A stretch of 64,000 bases of DNA, taken from assembly GCF_035609205.1 (NCBI RefSeq), contig NZ_CP141184.1:3686501-3750500 (forward strand). The letters run 5' to 3'. This document shows, one piece after another, positions 1 through 8,814 of this stretch. The stretch comes from Hymenobacter sp. GOD-10R. Its GTDB lineage: Bacteria > Bacteroidota > Bacteroidia > Cytophagales > Hymenobacteraceae. The notes beneath the pieces were generated by a model that worked only from the letters and a program-made list of their open reading frames with translations, had not been told where the DNA came from and ran no database searches. How positions within the stretch are numbered: position 1 is the first letter of the stretch; every line of letters begins with the position of its first letter. A program made the translations under genes and the position numbers.

Positions 1-1
1 G

Positions 2-115
2 CACCCCGACCCAGGCGCCCGCATTGAAGCCATTACGGCCAAAGCCGCAAGTTTAGGCTGCACCGGCCGCTCGGTTGATAACTCGTCATTTTTGGCGCTG
101 CAAAAAGCACTATAA
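2..115 (+). CDS. C-terminal fragment of an unidentified protein (5' end outside window)
   Basis: An open frame runs from the window edge to a TAA at 113-115, giving 37 residues that begin HPDPGARIEAI and end FLALQKAL. It is followed at once by a strong hairpin terminator, as expected for the true end of a gene. I do not recognise the family from so short a tail, so no function is proposed. Confidence 0.55.
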   Translation, partial: HPDPGARIEAITAKAASLGCTGRSVDNSSFLALQKAL

Positions 116-136
116 GCTGCTCCAAAAGCATTCCTG

Positions 137-175
137 ACAACGTCCGCTGCACTAGTAGCGGACGTTGTTGTTTTT
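137..175 (+). terminator. Rho-independent terminator
   Basis: The inverted repeat ACGTCCGCT / AGCGGACGT with an 8-nt loop is followed by TTGTTGTTTTT. It ends the truncated gene at the window edge. Confidence 0.8.
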
Positions 176-243
176 AGGCGTACCGTAACATTACCGTTGA
201 GGCTTCTCGTATCTTCTGGCCATACCGTTCTTTGTTGCCAACT

Positions 244-1377
244 ATGCCTCTTCTCGACAAACTAAATGACTGGGCTGAACGCGCCGATGACCTCGTGCTT
301 CAGATGCGTGCTCGGCTTGGGTTGTTGCACCCTTTGCAAATAGTACCTTACTGCAGCTACGGCACCCCTTCCCGGCTCTACGTGAAAGGCCGTTTGCTCA
401 CCGATAAAGGCATCGGCGAGCCCTCGGCCGACGACTCCCGCTGGCAGAACCTGCTGAATATGTACCGGCGTTTCGAGAGCAACGAAATTCCCGATGCTCA
501 GCTGTTAATTCGACCCGCCGATGGTTCCGAGCACCCTATCATGACCGACGAGGAAGGATACTTCACGCTCAACTTAGAGCCCTCGATGCTAGGTGAACCA
601 ATCGACTACTTATGGTACGCCGTGGATGTCGAGTTAAAAGCTGCCCCTGCGCCTATCCCCACACCGCCCGGCATACACGCCCAAGCGCGGGTGCTCATTC
701 CGCCCGCCGACGCGGAGTATGGGGTTATCAGCGACCTAGATGATACTGTTATTCAAACGTCCGCTACGGACTTGTTGCAGATGGCCCGCACGGTGCTGCT
801 GCGCAATGCTCATTCGCGCCTACCGTTCAAGGGGGTAGCCGAGTTCTACCGGGCCTTGCAGCTAGGTCGGAACGGCAAGCGTAACAATCCCTTCTTCTAC
901 GTGAGCAGCAGCCCTTGGAACCTGTATGACTTGCTGGAAGACTTCCTGGCGCTAAACAAAATTCCAGCCGGCCCGATTTTGCTGCGCGATATGGCTCTTA
1001 GCCGCAAGCGCAGCGACCGGCACGTCAACCCACACCACGGTCATAAGCTCAAGGAGATAGAAAACCTGTTGCTCACCTACCCAAAGCTTCCCTTCGTGCT
1101 CATCGGCGACAGTGGGCAGGAAGACGCCAACATCTACCGGGAAGTGGTGCAGCGCCACCCGAACCGTATCCTAGCTATTTACATCCGCGACATCATGCGC
1201 CCCGACCGGGCGACGCTCGTGGAGAAAGTAGCCGAAGACTTACTGGATAACGAGCATAAAGTAGAAATGCTGCTGGTGCAAGACACCGTGCAAGCCGCTG
1301 AGCACGCGGCACGGACTGGCCTTATTTTCACCGAAGCCATTCCAGCTATCGAGAAGGAAAAGCAAAAGGACGAGTAA
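244..1377 (+). CDS. App1-family phosphatidate phosphatase-like protein (DUF2183)
   Basis: The protein is 377 aa from the ATG at 244. A TTG 12 nt upstream is in frame but a less likely start. The C-terminal half has a HAD-like phosphatase signature: VISDLDDTVIQT near residues 161-172, with Asp164 and Asp166 in the DxDxT position, then a YVSSSPWNLYD segment and a late FVLIGDSGQED motif. This order matches the App1 catalytic domain, which in yeast App1 dephosphorylates phosphatidic acid. The N-terminal ~150 residues contain a beta-rich segment resembling the accessory region of bacterial homologues. There is no signal peptide, so it is probably cytoplasmic. The substrate in this organism is inferred from the family only. 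The gene stands alone between two hairpin terminators. Confidence 0.9.
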   Translation: MPLLDKLNDWAERADDLVLQMRARLGLLHPLQIVPYCSYGTPSRLYVKGRLLTDKGIGEPSADDSRWQNLLNMYRRFESNEIPDAQLLIRPADGSEHPIMTDEEGYFTLNLEPSMLGEPIDYLWYAVDVELKAAPAPIPTPPGIHAQARVLIPPADAEYGVISDLDDTVIQTSATDLLQMARTVLLRNAHSRLPFKGVAEFYRALQLGRNGKRNNPFFYVSSSPWNLYDLLEDFLALNKIPAGPILLRDMALSRKRSDRHVNPHHGHKLKEIENLLLTYPKLPFVLIGDSGQEDANIYREVVQRHPNRILAIYIRDIMRPDRATLVEKVAEDLLDNEHKVEMLLVQDTVQAAEHAARTGLIFTEAIPAIEKEKQKDE

Positions 1378-1404
1378 ACCTAGGTCTTCTCGAAACTTCT
1401 TTAT

Positions 1405-1434
1405 GCGGCCCGCTAGGTATTCTTGGCGGGCCGC
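1405..1434 (+). terminator. Hairpin terminator without a T tract
   Basis: The perfect 9-bp stem GCGGCCCGC / GCGGGCCGC with a 12-nt loop lies 28 nt after the App1-like gene. No T run follows. Confidence 0.5.
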
Positions 1435-1583
1435 GTGGCTTGTGAGTCTTGGTATTACTAAAGTACCCTCAGTATAATCCTACGATGGTCACTTCTTGGC
1501 GCCACAATTCGCGTAACTGCTTGTATTCTAGTGAATAGTTATTATCTATAGCGTACCAATCCATCTAAAACTAGTATCCTTCT

Positions 1584-4394
1584 ATGCAAAGCTTTATTGC
1601 CTCTATTCGACCGTGGTGCCTAGCGTCTTTACTGCTCACCGCGAGCCTCTCCTCCGTGCATGCGCAAGGCCAGCTTTCCGCGGGCGCCACGAAAGTAACT
1701 TCCGTAGAAGGCATCACCGAATATCAGCTCAGCAACGGGTTGCGGGTGCTGTTGTTCCCGGATGCGTCGAAGCCGACAATGACCGTAAACATCACGTATC
1801 TGGTAGGTTCGCGGCACGAGGGCTACGGGGAAACCGGCATGGCTCACCTGCTCGAACACATGGTGTTTAAGGGGTCGACCAACCACAAGAACATCACCCA
1901 GGAGCTGACCGAGCACGGCGCCCGCCCCAACGGCACCACTTGGTACGACCGCACTAACTACTTTGAAACCTTCGCGGCAACCGACGAAAACCTCAACTGG
2001 GCCCTCAGCCTGGAAGCCGACCGCATGGTGAACAGCTTCATTAGCAAGACGGACCTAGCCACAGAGTTTTCAGTGGTTCGCAATGAGTTTGAAATGGGCG
2101 AAAACTCGCCTCAAGGAGTGCTGATGGAACGGGTATTATCCTCCGCTTACCTATGGCACAACTACGGTAAATCAACCATCGGCTCGAAGGAAGATATTGA
2201 GCGCGTGCCGATTGACAACCTGCAAGCCTTCTACAAACGCTTCTACCAGCCTGATAATGCCGTGCTCGTCGTAGCGGGCAAGATTGATGAGCCGAAAACC
2301 CTGAAGCTGATCAGCCAATACTTTGGGGCTATTCCGAAGCCAACTCGGCAGCTCTCCGCCTCTTACACAACGGAACCCACCCAAGACGGTGAACGAAGCG
2401 TAGCGCTGCGCCGTGTAGGCGACACACAAGGCCTCGCTGTGGCCTACCACACGCCGGCCGGTGCCCACCCCGACTACGCCACCCTCGACGTGCTCATGGA
2501 CGTGCTGACCAACGAGCCTTCCGGCCGTTTGTACAAGGCCCTCGTTGACAAAAAGAAAGTAGCTTATACCTATGGCTGGACGCCGGCCTTGCACGACCCT
2601 GGCTTCGCGTTTTTCTACGCCGAAGTGCGCAAAGAACAGTCATTGGATTCGGCCCGCACGGCCATGCTGGGTACCCTCGATGCCGTGACGCGCCAAGCTC
2701 CCACCCCCGAGGAAGTAGAACGCGCCAAAACCAAGCTTCTGAGCGGGATTGAGATGATGTTCAAGAACACAGAGCGTGTGGGCCTAGATCTGAGCGAATG
2801 GATTGCAGCGGGCGACTGGCGCTTGGTGTTTCTCTACCGCGACAACATTCGTAAGGTGAAGCCCGCCGATGTGCAACGCGTTGCTGGTGCTTACCTAAAG
2901 CCCTCCAACCGCACGGTCGGCGTCTTTATCCCAGATCAGAAGCCTGATCGGGCGGAGATTCCTGCTACGCCGGATGTAGCGGCCCTGGTGAAGAACTACA
3001 AGGGAGAGAAAATTGTAGCGGCGGGCGAAGCCTTCGATGTGTCGCCGGCCAACATTGAAGCGCGGACCAAGCGCGGTCAGGAGAAAGACATCAAGTACGC
3101 TACCCTCGCCAAGAGTACCCGCGGCAACAGCGTCAACGTGCAGCTAACCTTGCGCTACGGCGACGAGAAAAGCCTGACCAACAAGCCCGTGGTAGCCAGC
3201 ATGACCGCCTCCATGCTGGAGCGTGGCACCAAAACCCGCAGCTACCAGCAGATCCGGGATGAGCTAGACAAATTGAAGTCGCGCGCTTACGTGTACGGCG
3301 GCACCCAAACGGCGTCGGTGACGGTGGAGACGGCCAAAGAGAATCTGCCGGCAGTGATGAAGGTGGTAACTGATTACCTGAAGAATCCCTCGTTCCCTGA
3401 AGCAGAATTCAATAAGCTGAGAGAGGAACGCCTAGCAGGCTTAGAAGCGCAAAAACAAGAACCTCAAGCCATTGCCTTCAGCACCAGTCAGCGGCTGCTC
3501 AACCCCTATCCCAAAGGCCACCCGCTCTACGTCATGACCTTTGACGAAGAAATTGAGGCGCTTAAAGCACTAACGCTGAACGAGGTAAAGCAATTCTACA
3601 AAGACTTCTACGGGGCTGACAATGCGGCCCTAGCCGTGGTAGGCGCCAGCGACGAGGCAACCGTGCGCACGCTCGTCAAGAATGACCTAGCTAAGTGGAA
3701 AGCCAGCAAGCCTTATACGCGTATCGCCCGCACGTACCAGGACGTGAAGCCGGGTAGCCAAGCGCTACAAACCACCGACAAAGCCAACGCCGTGTACGTG
3801 GCCGGGCTCAACCTACCCATGCGCGACGACGACCCCGATTATCCAGCGCTTGTGCTAGGCAACTACTTGTTTGGCGGCGGCTTCCTGAACTCGCGGCTCG
3901 CTACACGGGTGCGGCAGAAGGAGGGCATTAGCTACGGTATTGGCTCAACGGTAGGGGCCGACCCGCGCGACAAGCTAGCTTCGTACACCATCTACGCCAT
4001 TTACAACCCCGAAAACAAGGACCGGCTGAACAAGGCGATTCAGGAAGAGTTTGCCCGCATGGCAAAGGAAGGCTTCTCGGCCGACGAGGTGAAAGCGGCC
4101 AAGAGTGGCTACCTGCAAAACCGAGCCGTGTCGCGCGCCCAAGACAACGTGCTGTCAGGTCGTTTGAACACCTACCTCGACCTGAACCGCACCTTTGCTT
4201 GGGATGCTGATTTTGAAAAGAAGATGCAGGCCCTGACGCCCGAGCAGGTAAACAACGCTGTGAAGAAATACCTCGACTACAACAAGCTGGTGTTCGTGGA
4301 AGCCGGTGACTACGAAAAAGCAGCAAAAAAGAAAACGGAGCCCAAGACGGCGGAACCCGCCTCATATCAGGCAACCGCACCGAAAAAACCCTAG
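1584..4394 (+). CDS. Secreted M16 (insulinase/pitrilysin) zinc metallopeptidase
   Basis: This 936-aa protein has a signal peptide with likely cleavage after VHA around residue 27, so it is periplasmic or exported. The inverted zinc motif HxxEH is HLLEH at residues 88-92. The third ligand is probably Glu168 in VVRNEFEMGEN, the spacing normal for M16. A second, catalytically silent M16 half follows from about residue 500, as in two-domain bacterial M16 proteins (PqqL/YmxG type). The C-terminus is Lys- and Ala-rich. M16 enzymes degrade peptides inside a closed chamber; the substrate here is unknown. It appears monocistronic, with a strong terminator behind it. Confidence 0.95.
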   Translation: MQSFIASIRPWCLASLLLTASLSSVHAQGQLSAGATKVTSVEGITEYQLSNGLRVLLFPDASKPTMTVNITYLVGSRHEGYGETGMAHLLEHMVFKGSTNHKNITQELTEHGARPNGTTWYDRTNYFETFAATDENLNWALSLEADRMVNSFISKTDLATEFSVVRNEFEMGENSPQGVLMERVLSSAYLWHNYGKSTIGSKEDIERVPIDNLQAFYKRFYQPDNAVLVVAGKIDEPKTLKLISQYFGAIPKPTRQLSASYTTEPTQDGERSVALRRVGDTQGLAVAYHTPAGAHPDYATLDVLMDVLTNEPSGRLYKALVDKKKVAYTYGWTPALHDPGFAFFYAEVRKEQSLDSARTAMLGTLDAVTRQAPTPEEVERAKTKLLSGIEMMFKNTERVGLDLSEWIAAGDWRLVFLYRDNIRKVKPADVQRVAGAYLKPSNRTVGVFIPDQKPDRAEIPATPDVAALVKNYKGEKIVAAGEAFDVSPANIEARTKRGQEKDIKYATLAKSTRGNSVNVQLTLRYGDEKSLTNKPVVASMTASMLERGTKTRSYQQIRDELDKLKSRAYVYGGTQTASVTVETAKENLPAVMKVVTDYLKNPSFPEAEFNKLREERLAGLEAQKQEPQAIAFSTSQRLLNPYPKGHPLYVMTFDEEIEALKALTLNEVKQFYKDFYGADNAALAVVGASDEATVRTLVKNDLAKWKASKPYTRIARTYQDVKPGSQALQTTDKANAVYVAGLNLPMRDDDPDYPALVLGNYLFGGGFLNSRLATRVRQKEGISYGIGSTVGADPRDKLASYTIYAIYNPENKDRLNKAIQEEFARMAKEGFSADEVKAAKSGYLQNRAVSRAQDNVLSGRLNTYLDLNRTFAWDADFEKKMQALTPEQVNNAVKKYLDYNKLVFVEAGDYEKAAKKKTEPKTAEPASYQATAPKKP

Positions 4395-4422
4395 GTTTGG
4401 TATCGTTTCGCGGTTAAAAACG

Positions 4423-4456
4423 AAAGAGCTTCTGCCAAGGCAGAAGCTCTTTCTGT
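4423..4456 (+). terminator. Rho-independent terminator of the M16 peptidase gene
   Basis: The perfect 14-bp stem AAAGAGCTTCTGCC / GGCAGAAGCTCTTT has a 2-nt loop and a pyrimidine-rich tail. It lies between convergent genes and could work on both strands. Confidence 0.85.
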
Positions 4457-4508
4457 TATATCCTAGATGTGCGGTTCGAGAATACCCCGTCTTCACTGGC
4501 GACTAAAC

Positions 4509-4946
4509 CTAGCTTGAATGATCGGCTACAATCACCCAATGGCCTTCTACACGGCGAAATACCAGCAGGAAATGGCCTTCTAAGTCGCCAGCGGCAGGGC
4601 GCGTGAGGTGCCAACGGCCAACTACCTGCGCTACCTCGGCGCCAAGCGGCGTGATATGCAGGTTGGAGAACGTAAGCTGCCCCATGGCCGCAGCATCGGG
4701 GTAGTTGCGACGGTAGTTATCGAGAGTGGGTTGCCAGCCGTAGGTGAGTCCCCGCTTGCCAATGAATACCAGCGAGTCGGAGTGCCAATAGCCTTGCATG
4801 AACCCAGCTACGTCGCCGCGGTTCCAGGCGGCCGTTTGCGTAGCCAGCACTTGGCTGATAGCCTGCCGGCTCGCCGCTGGGCGCTGTGCCACGGTGGCGG
4901 TAGTGGCGAGCATCACCAGACTGATAATGAGTACACCTAGCTTCAT
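4509..4946 (-). CDS. Exported DUF4440 / SnoaL-like (NTF2-fold) protein
   Basis: The product is 145 aa, with an N-terminal signal peptide (hydrophobic stretch LGVLIISLVMLATTATVA, cleavage near residue 20). The mature part has the NTF2-like DUF4440 pattern: a helix with AAWNRGDVAGFMQGYW, then VFIGKRGLTYGWQ, and a closing strand pair FLLVFRRVEGHWVIVADHSS. Such proteins are small cone-shaped domains that bind ligands or act as simple enzymes; no catalytic function can be assigned. It begins 28 nt after mtgA on the same strand, so the two are probably co-transcribed. Confidence 0.88.
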   Translation of the reverse strand: MKLGVLIISLVMLATTATVAQRPAASRQAISQVLATQTAAWNRGDVAGFMQGYWHSDSLVFIGKRGLTYGWQPTLDNYRRNYPDAAAMGQLTFSNLHITPLGAEVAQVVGRWHLTRPAAGDLEGHFLLVFRRVEGHWVIVADHSS

Positions 4947-4974
4947 GCAACTTCAAAGATTAGGATTAGGAAGG

Positions 4975-5757
4975 TTATTCTGTTATCAGCTCTCGCACGT
5001 AGGCTGTACCACCTAGTCGCCGCATGTTGCGGAGCACGCGCTGCTGTTTGGCTCGCGCCACCGGCCCCGGATTGCTAGCTCGGAAGCGCAGGGGGTTCGG
5101 CAATACGCCAGCCAGCAACGCCGCTTCTCCTGGCGTGAGGCGATTGGCCGGCTTATGAAAGTAGCGTTGCGCCGCTGCTTCTACCCCGAAGGTACAGTCA
5201 CCCATCTCGGCCACGCTCAGGTACATTTCCATGATGCGGCGCTTGTTCCAGAGCAGTTCGATGAGCACCGTGAAGTACGCTTCCGCGGCCTTGCGGATGT
5301 AGCTGCGCCCCTGCCACAGAAACACGTTTTTGGCTACCTGCTGCGAGATGGTGCTGCCGCCGCGCAACTTCTTACCCCCACTCATATTGTATTTGGCAGC
5401 TTCCCATAGGGCGTTGCCATCGAAGCCGTGGTGAATGAGAAAGCGCTGATCTTCGGCTGCAATCAGGGCTAGTGGCACTTGGGGTGCTACTTCATCTAGG
5501 TGCCGAAAACGGTAGCGAATACGCCGGTCGTCCTCCTGAATACCATAGTAGCCTTTGCCGACGGGCGCGTGAGCCCGCCGCTCCAACATCAGGAACGTGG
5601 CCGGCGGCGACACCCACCGGTAGATCAGCACCCAGGCAATGGAAGTTAGGAACAATGCTACCACTACTTGCAGCAGGATACGCTGAGCGAGCTGCCAATA
5701 TCGTTTAAAATCTGTCGACACTGCTGAGAAAACGAACCGTAGAAAGCGAGCCGCCAT
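4975..5757 (-). CDS. mtgA: Monofunctional biosynthetic peptidoglycan transglycosylase
   Basis: The 260-aa protein has a single N-terminal membrane anchor at about residues 27-47, followed by a GT51 domain. The catalytic Glu is expected at 102 in ALIAAEDQRFLIHHG, followed by GGSTISQQVAKN and a KRRIMEMYLSVAEMG segment, all hallmarks of GT51. There is no transpeptidase domain, so it is the monofunctional MtgA type that polymerises lipid II into glycan strands at the membrane surface. A -7-like element (TACTTTTG on the minus strand, 5769-5776) lies only 12 nt before the start, suggesting a very short leader. The Lon-N gene is divergent. Confidence 0.95.
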   Translation of the reverse strand: MAARFLRFVFSAVSTDFKRYWQLAQRILLQVVVALFLTSIAWVLIYRWVSPPATFLMLERRAHAPVGKGYYGIQEDDRRIRYRFRHLDEVAPQVPLALIAAEDQRFLIHHGFDGNALWEAAKYNMSGGKKLRGGSTISQQVAKNVFLWQGRSYIRKAAEAYFTVLIELLWNKRRIMEMYLSVAEMGDCTFGVEAAAQRYFHKPANRLTPGEAALLAGVLPNPLRFRASNPGPVARAKQQRVLRNMRRLGGTAYVRELITE

Positions 5758-5768
5758 GGGCTCACGGG

Positions 5769-5776
5769 CAAAAGTA
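5769..5776 (-). promoter_or_regulatory. Candidate -7 element for mtgA
   Basis: The minus strand reads TACTTTTG, a full match to the Bacteroidota TAnnTTTG element, 12 nt before the mtgA ATG. I see no TTTG -33 element at the expected spacing. Confidence 0.4.
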
Positions 5777-5850
5777 GCAGATTTGCTTCCGCCGCTTGAG
5801 AACTGTACAGCTTTTTGCGGTACTTTTCCTGCGTCTTCTTCTCACTCGCC

Positions 5851-6486
5851 ATGCCCCGCACCCTCGCCCTATTTCCGCTTAACCTCGTCGTTTTTCCTGG
5901 CGAAAAGCTTAACCTCCACATCTTTGAGCCCCGCTACCGCCAACTCGTGCGCGACTGCATTGAAAGCGGTATCACCTTCGGCATTCCGCCTTATATCAAC
6001 GAGAGCGTAAGTGAGCTAGGTACAGAGGTGCGCCTATTGGACGTGGAGAAGACTTACCCCAACGGCGAAATGGATGTTCGAACCCAGGGTGTCAGCGTGT
6101 TTCGAATCCGCGACTTTTACCGGCAAGCACCCGGCAAGCTTTATGCGGCAGCCCGCATCGAAGACATTACCGATGATACCACGGAAGACCCGCTGCTTAA
6201 GCCGCGCATCACGGAATACGTGCGCCAGCTCTACGAAGCCCTGGGCCTCAGACGTCTCTTCCTAGACCTAGCGCCCAACTACCGGGTCTATGAAATTGCC
6301 CACCACTTAGGTTTCACGCAAGAGCAAGAATATCAGCTACTGGAAGCTACGAGCGAAAGCGAGCGGCAAGAGATTGTGCTGGAGCACTTAGAAAATATTT
6401 TGCCGGTGGTCGTCGAGACAGAACGCTTGAAGGAACGTGTGCGCCTCAACGGCCACTTCAAGAACCTAACACCCCCCAATTTTTAA
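5851..6486 (+). CDS. Lon protease N-terminal (substrate-binding) domain protein
   Basis: The product is 211 aa from the ATG at 5851. An in-frame TTG at 5815 would add 12 residues but is disfavoured. The start MPRTLALFPLNLVVFPGEKL and HIFEPRYRQLVRDC is the classic Lon-N beta-domain opening (PLxxxxxFPG, HIFEPRYR). The C-terminal half is helical. There is no AAA+ or protease domain, so this is a stand-alone LON substrate-binding-domain protein of YcaO/CRBN-like length. In other bacteria such proteins have no settled role. It lies divergent from mtgA with a 93-nt gap. Confidence 0.9.
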   Translation: MPRTLALFPLNLVVFPGEKLNLHIFEPRYRQLVRDCIESGITFGIPPYINESVSELGTEVRLLDVEKTYPNGEMDVRTQGVSVFRIRDFYRQAPGKLYAAARIEDITDDTTEDPLLKPRITEYVRQLYEALGLRRLFLDLAPNYRVYEIAHHLGFTQEQEYQLLEATSESERQEIVLEHLENILPVVVETERLKERVRLNGHFKNLTPPNF

Positions 6487-6574
6487 CCCCTAGGCAAGGG
6501 CTAACCGCGAAGAATTATCCAAGTTGATAGCAGTGTTTGGAGCAGCGCCGTATAAGAGGTAAAAGCCTACTGCG

Positions 6575-7837
6575 TTGCCTAGCTATCTTCTTTACTCGCT
6601 GCTACTTATCCTCGGGCTGCTGGTGCTCTGGCTCGCGTACAACTACACGCAAGAACGTCGCTACCGGCGCCAGCCCTACGTGGCGCCTAGCCTGCACGAC
6701 TGGGCAGATCACCAACCTAGCCCCGATTTAGCCTTGCGCCACCGCATTGCGCTGGTCGGCGACATAGGTGCCGTGGCTACGGATGGCTCCGACCCCGTGC
6801 TCAATCTCTTGCAAGGCTGGCTTCGGGAAGCCGACGCAGCCAGTACCGTCGTGCTGCTCGGCGACAATGTATACCCGACGGGGTTGCCCGCTGAGGATGC
6901 TCCCGGCCGAGCCGCCGCCGAACACCGTCTGAACATCCAGCTCGATACGTTGCGCAACTATGTCGGCCGTATTGTTTACCTCAGTGGCAACCATGATTGG
7001 AACAAAGGTCGCCACAACGGTTACCAGTACCTGCTGCGGCAAGAAGCGTACGTAAAACAGCACTTACCCACTGCTTACTACTTGCCCGCTAACGGCTGCC
7101 CTGGTCCCTCCACGTTGCAACTCGCTGAAAACCTGTTGTTGGTGGTGATCAATACGCAGTGGTGGGTGCAGCATGGGCCGCGTCCCCTAGGTGCCCTGCA
7201 TGGCTGCACGGCCTCCGATTCGAAGACGCCCTTTCAGCAGTTGCAGAAGATTCTGGAGCAGAACCGCCACCAGCAGATTGTGGTAGCTGGGCATCACCCG
7301 TTATACTCTAATGCCCTGCACGGGGGTAAGTTCACGGCCAAGCAGCACGTTTTTCCGCTTACCACAGTCTACAAGAAGGCCTATGTACCCCTACCGATTA
7401 TCGGGTCGTTGCTGCCGCTTTACCGCAAAGTAGTAGGCGCTGAAGAAGACATGGCCCACCCCCGCTACCGCAAAATGCGCCGACGCTTGCTGAAAGTGTT
7501 GCAGCAGTTTCCGAACATCATCTACGCCGCCGGCCACGACCACAACTTGCAGTACTTCCACTACAAAAATGGCCACTATCTGGTGAGCGGCTCGGGTAGC
7601 AAAACGGCCTTTGTGCAGAAGGGCGGCCGCGCCACCTTTATTCACGAACACAAGGGTTTCTTCGGGCTCGACTTTTACCAAAACGGCGAAGTGTGGCTGC
7701 GCACCCTGGAGCCTACCGATGCTGTCAACCCTAGCCCCGAAGTGTTTCGGCAGCAACTTGTTGGGGCTTCGGCTATTACTCCTGCTCCTCCGGTTGTGGC
7801 ACGGGCGTCAGCACCCGCAGGCTCCGCGGGTGTATAA
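6575..7837 (+). CDS. Membrane-anchored metallophosphoesterase
   Basis: The 420-aa protein starts at a TTG. An in-frame TAA at 6560-6562 excludes earlier starts, and a transmembrane helix begins at residue 3 (YLLYSLLLILGLLVLWLAY), so a later start would remove the anchor. All calcineurin-like motifs are present in order: ALVGDIGA, LLGDNVYP, SGNHDW, AGHHPLYS and AGHDHNLQ, which together form the two-metal site. The substrate could be a nucleotide, phosphoprotein or lipid phosphate. The last 62 nt overlap the 3' end of the convergent lipid-kinase gene. The C-terminal Ala/Pro-rich tail lies in that overlap. Confidence 0.92.
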   Translation: MPSYLLYSLLLILGLLVLWLAYNYTQERRYRRQPYVAPSLHDWADHQPSPDLALRHRIALVGDIGAVATDGSDPVLNLLQGWLREADAASTVVLLGDNVYPTGLPAEDAPGRAAAEHRLNIQLDTLRNYVGRIVYLSGNHDWNKGRHNGYQYLLRQEAYVKQHLPTAYYLPANGCPGPSTLQLAENLLLVVINTQWWVQHGPRPLGALHGCTASDSKTPFQQLQKILEQNRHQQIVVAGHHPLYSNALHGGKFTAKQHVFPLTTVYKKAYVPLPIIGSLLPLYRKVVGAEEDMAHPRYRKMRRRLLKVLQQFPNIIYAAGHDHNLQYFHYKNGHYLVSGSGSKTAFVQKGGRATFIHEHKGFFGLDFYQNGEVWLRTLEPTDAVNPSPEVFRQQLVGASAITPAPPVVARASAPAGSAGV

Positions 7838-8696
7838 CCACCTCAATCGGTAGAGTCAGCTCAATCGGCTCGCCATCGACCTGCGCTAGCACCTGCTGCT
7901 GCCCCGGCACCGAAATGCTAGCCCGTCGGCAACGCATACGGCGCGTGTACGTGGAGGCGTCAAAAGCATTCGTGTACAGTTGATAAAGAATGCCAATACC
8001 GGCCGTTACGGGAAACGGCTCAATGAGGCACACCTCGAACTCCCCATCATCTAGGTCACTATCGGGGTTGATAACCACGTTGCTGCCGAACGTATTGGCA
8101 TTGGCAATGGTCAGCATAAACGCCGGGCCTTCGTACGTCTCGCGGTCCGTCTCAATGCGATACGTGCACGGCTCGTAGTTCATGTACTCCTGCATGGCAA
8201 TACGGATGTACGCACCTGGTCCACGGGTATCCCCGCTGCAAAAACGCTCCACTACCAGCGCATTAAAACCTAGGTCGGCGAGGTGCGCAGAGAAATGCCC
8301 ACCTACTTCCATCGTGTCAATCTCGCGCACCTGGTAATCCCAGATCAGCTGACGCGCCGCCTCCAAATCCTGCGGAATACCTAGGTCCTTGGAGAGTCCA
8401 TTGCCTGAGCCGAGGGGCAGTATTCCCAGCAACAGGTCACTACCGAGTAAGGCTTCAGCTACGAGCTTTACAGTGCCGTCGCCGCCCGCCGCAAATACTG
8501 CATCGTACGAGTGATCGGCTAGGTGGGCGCGCAGCTTATCGAGGTCGTCTTCGCCGGTGGTGTAGAAGAAAGCAGCCGTACGACCCCGCTCTGTGCAGAA
8601 GGCAGTTAGCTCTTCCTCTAGGTCGCCTTTGTCGATGTCACCCGAAACGGGGTTTAGCACGAAAAGCAGCTGGCGTAGAATGGTCGATGGAGGCAT
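7776..8696 (-). CDS. Diacylglycerol/lipid kinase family protein (YegS/DagK-like)
   Basis: The 306-aa protein begins with LLFVLNPVSGDIDKGDLE (nucleotide-binding strand and loop). It continues with FAAGGDGTVKLVAEAL, the diagnostic GGDGT motif, then LGILPLGSGNGLSKDLGIP with the GSGN(D/G) loop. The C-terminal half carries the lobe with FEVCLIEPF and a final strand VVIHPRSLRVLTPV. This is the soluble DAGK-catalytic fold of YegS, DgkB and sphingosine-kinase relatives, which phosphorylate a lipid hydroxyl using ATP. The true lipid is unknown. Its stop lies inside the convergent metallophosphoesterase gene. Confidence 0.93.
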   Translation of the reverse strand: MPPSTILRQLLFVLNPVSGDIDKGDLEEELTAFCTERGRTAAFFYTTGEDDLDKLRAHLADHSYDAVFAAGGDGTVKLVAEALLGSDLLLGILPLGSGNGLSKDLGIPQDLEAARQLIWDYQVREIDTMEVGGHFSAHLADLGFNALVVERFCSGDTRGPGAYIRIAMQEYMNYEPCTYRIETDRETYEGPAFMLTIANANTFGSNVVINPDSDLDDGEFEVCLIEPFPVTAGIGILYQLYTNAFDASTYTRRMRCRRASISVPGQQQVLAQVDGEPIELTLPIEVVIHPRSLRVLTPVPQPEEQE

Positions 8697-8757
8697 ATAG
8701 GTGTTGGTGAAAATGGTAGGCGTTGGCTAGCTAAGCTAGCTCGTCAGATTAAACGCA

Positions 8758-8786
8758 ACGTGGCCGAAAGTTTCTCCCGGCCACGT
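8758..8786. terminator. Hairpin terminator of the M48 gene
   Basis: The stem ACGTGGCCG / CGGCCACGT (9 bp) has an 11-nt loop, between the M48 stop and the lipid-kinase start. There is no strong T run on the minus strand. Confidence 0.6.
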
Positions 8787-8814
8787 GCATTCTTTTTGTC
8801 TTAAATAGTGGGGT

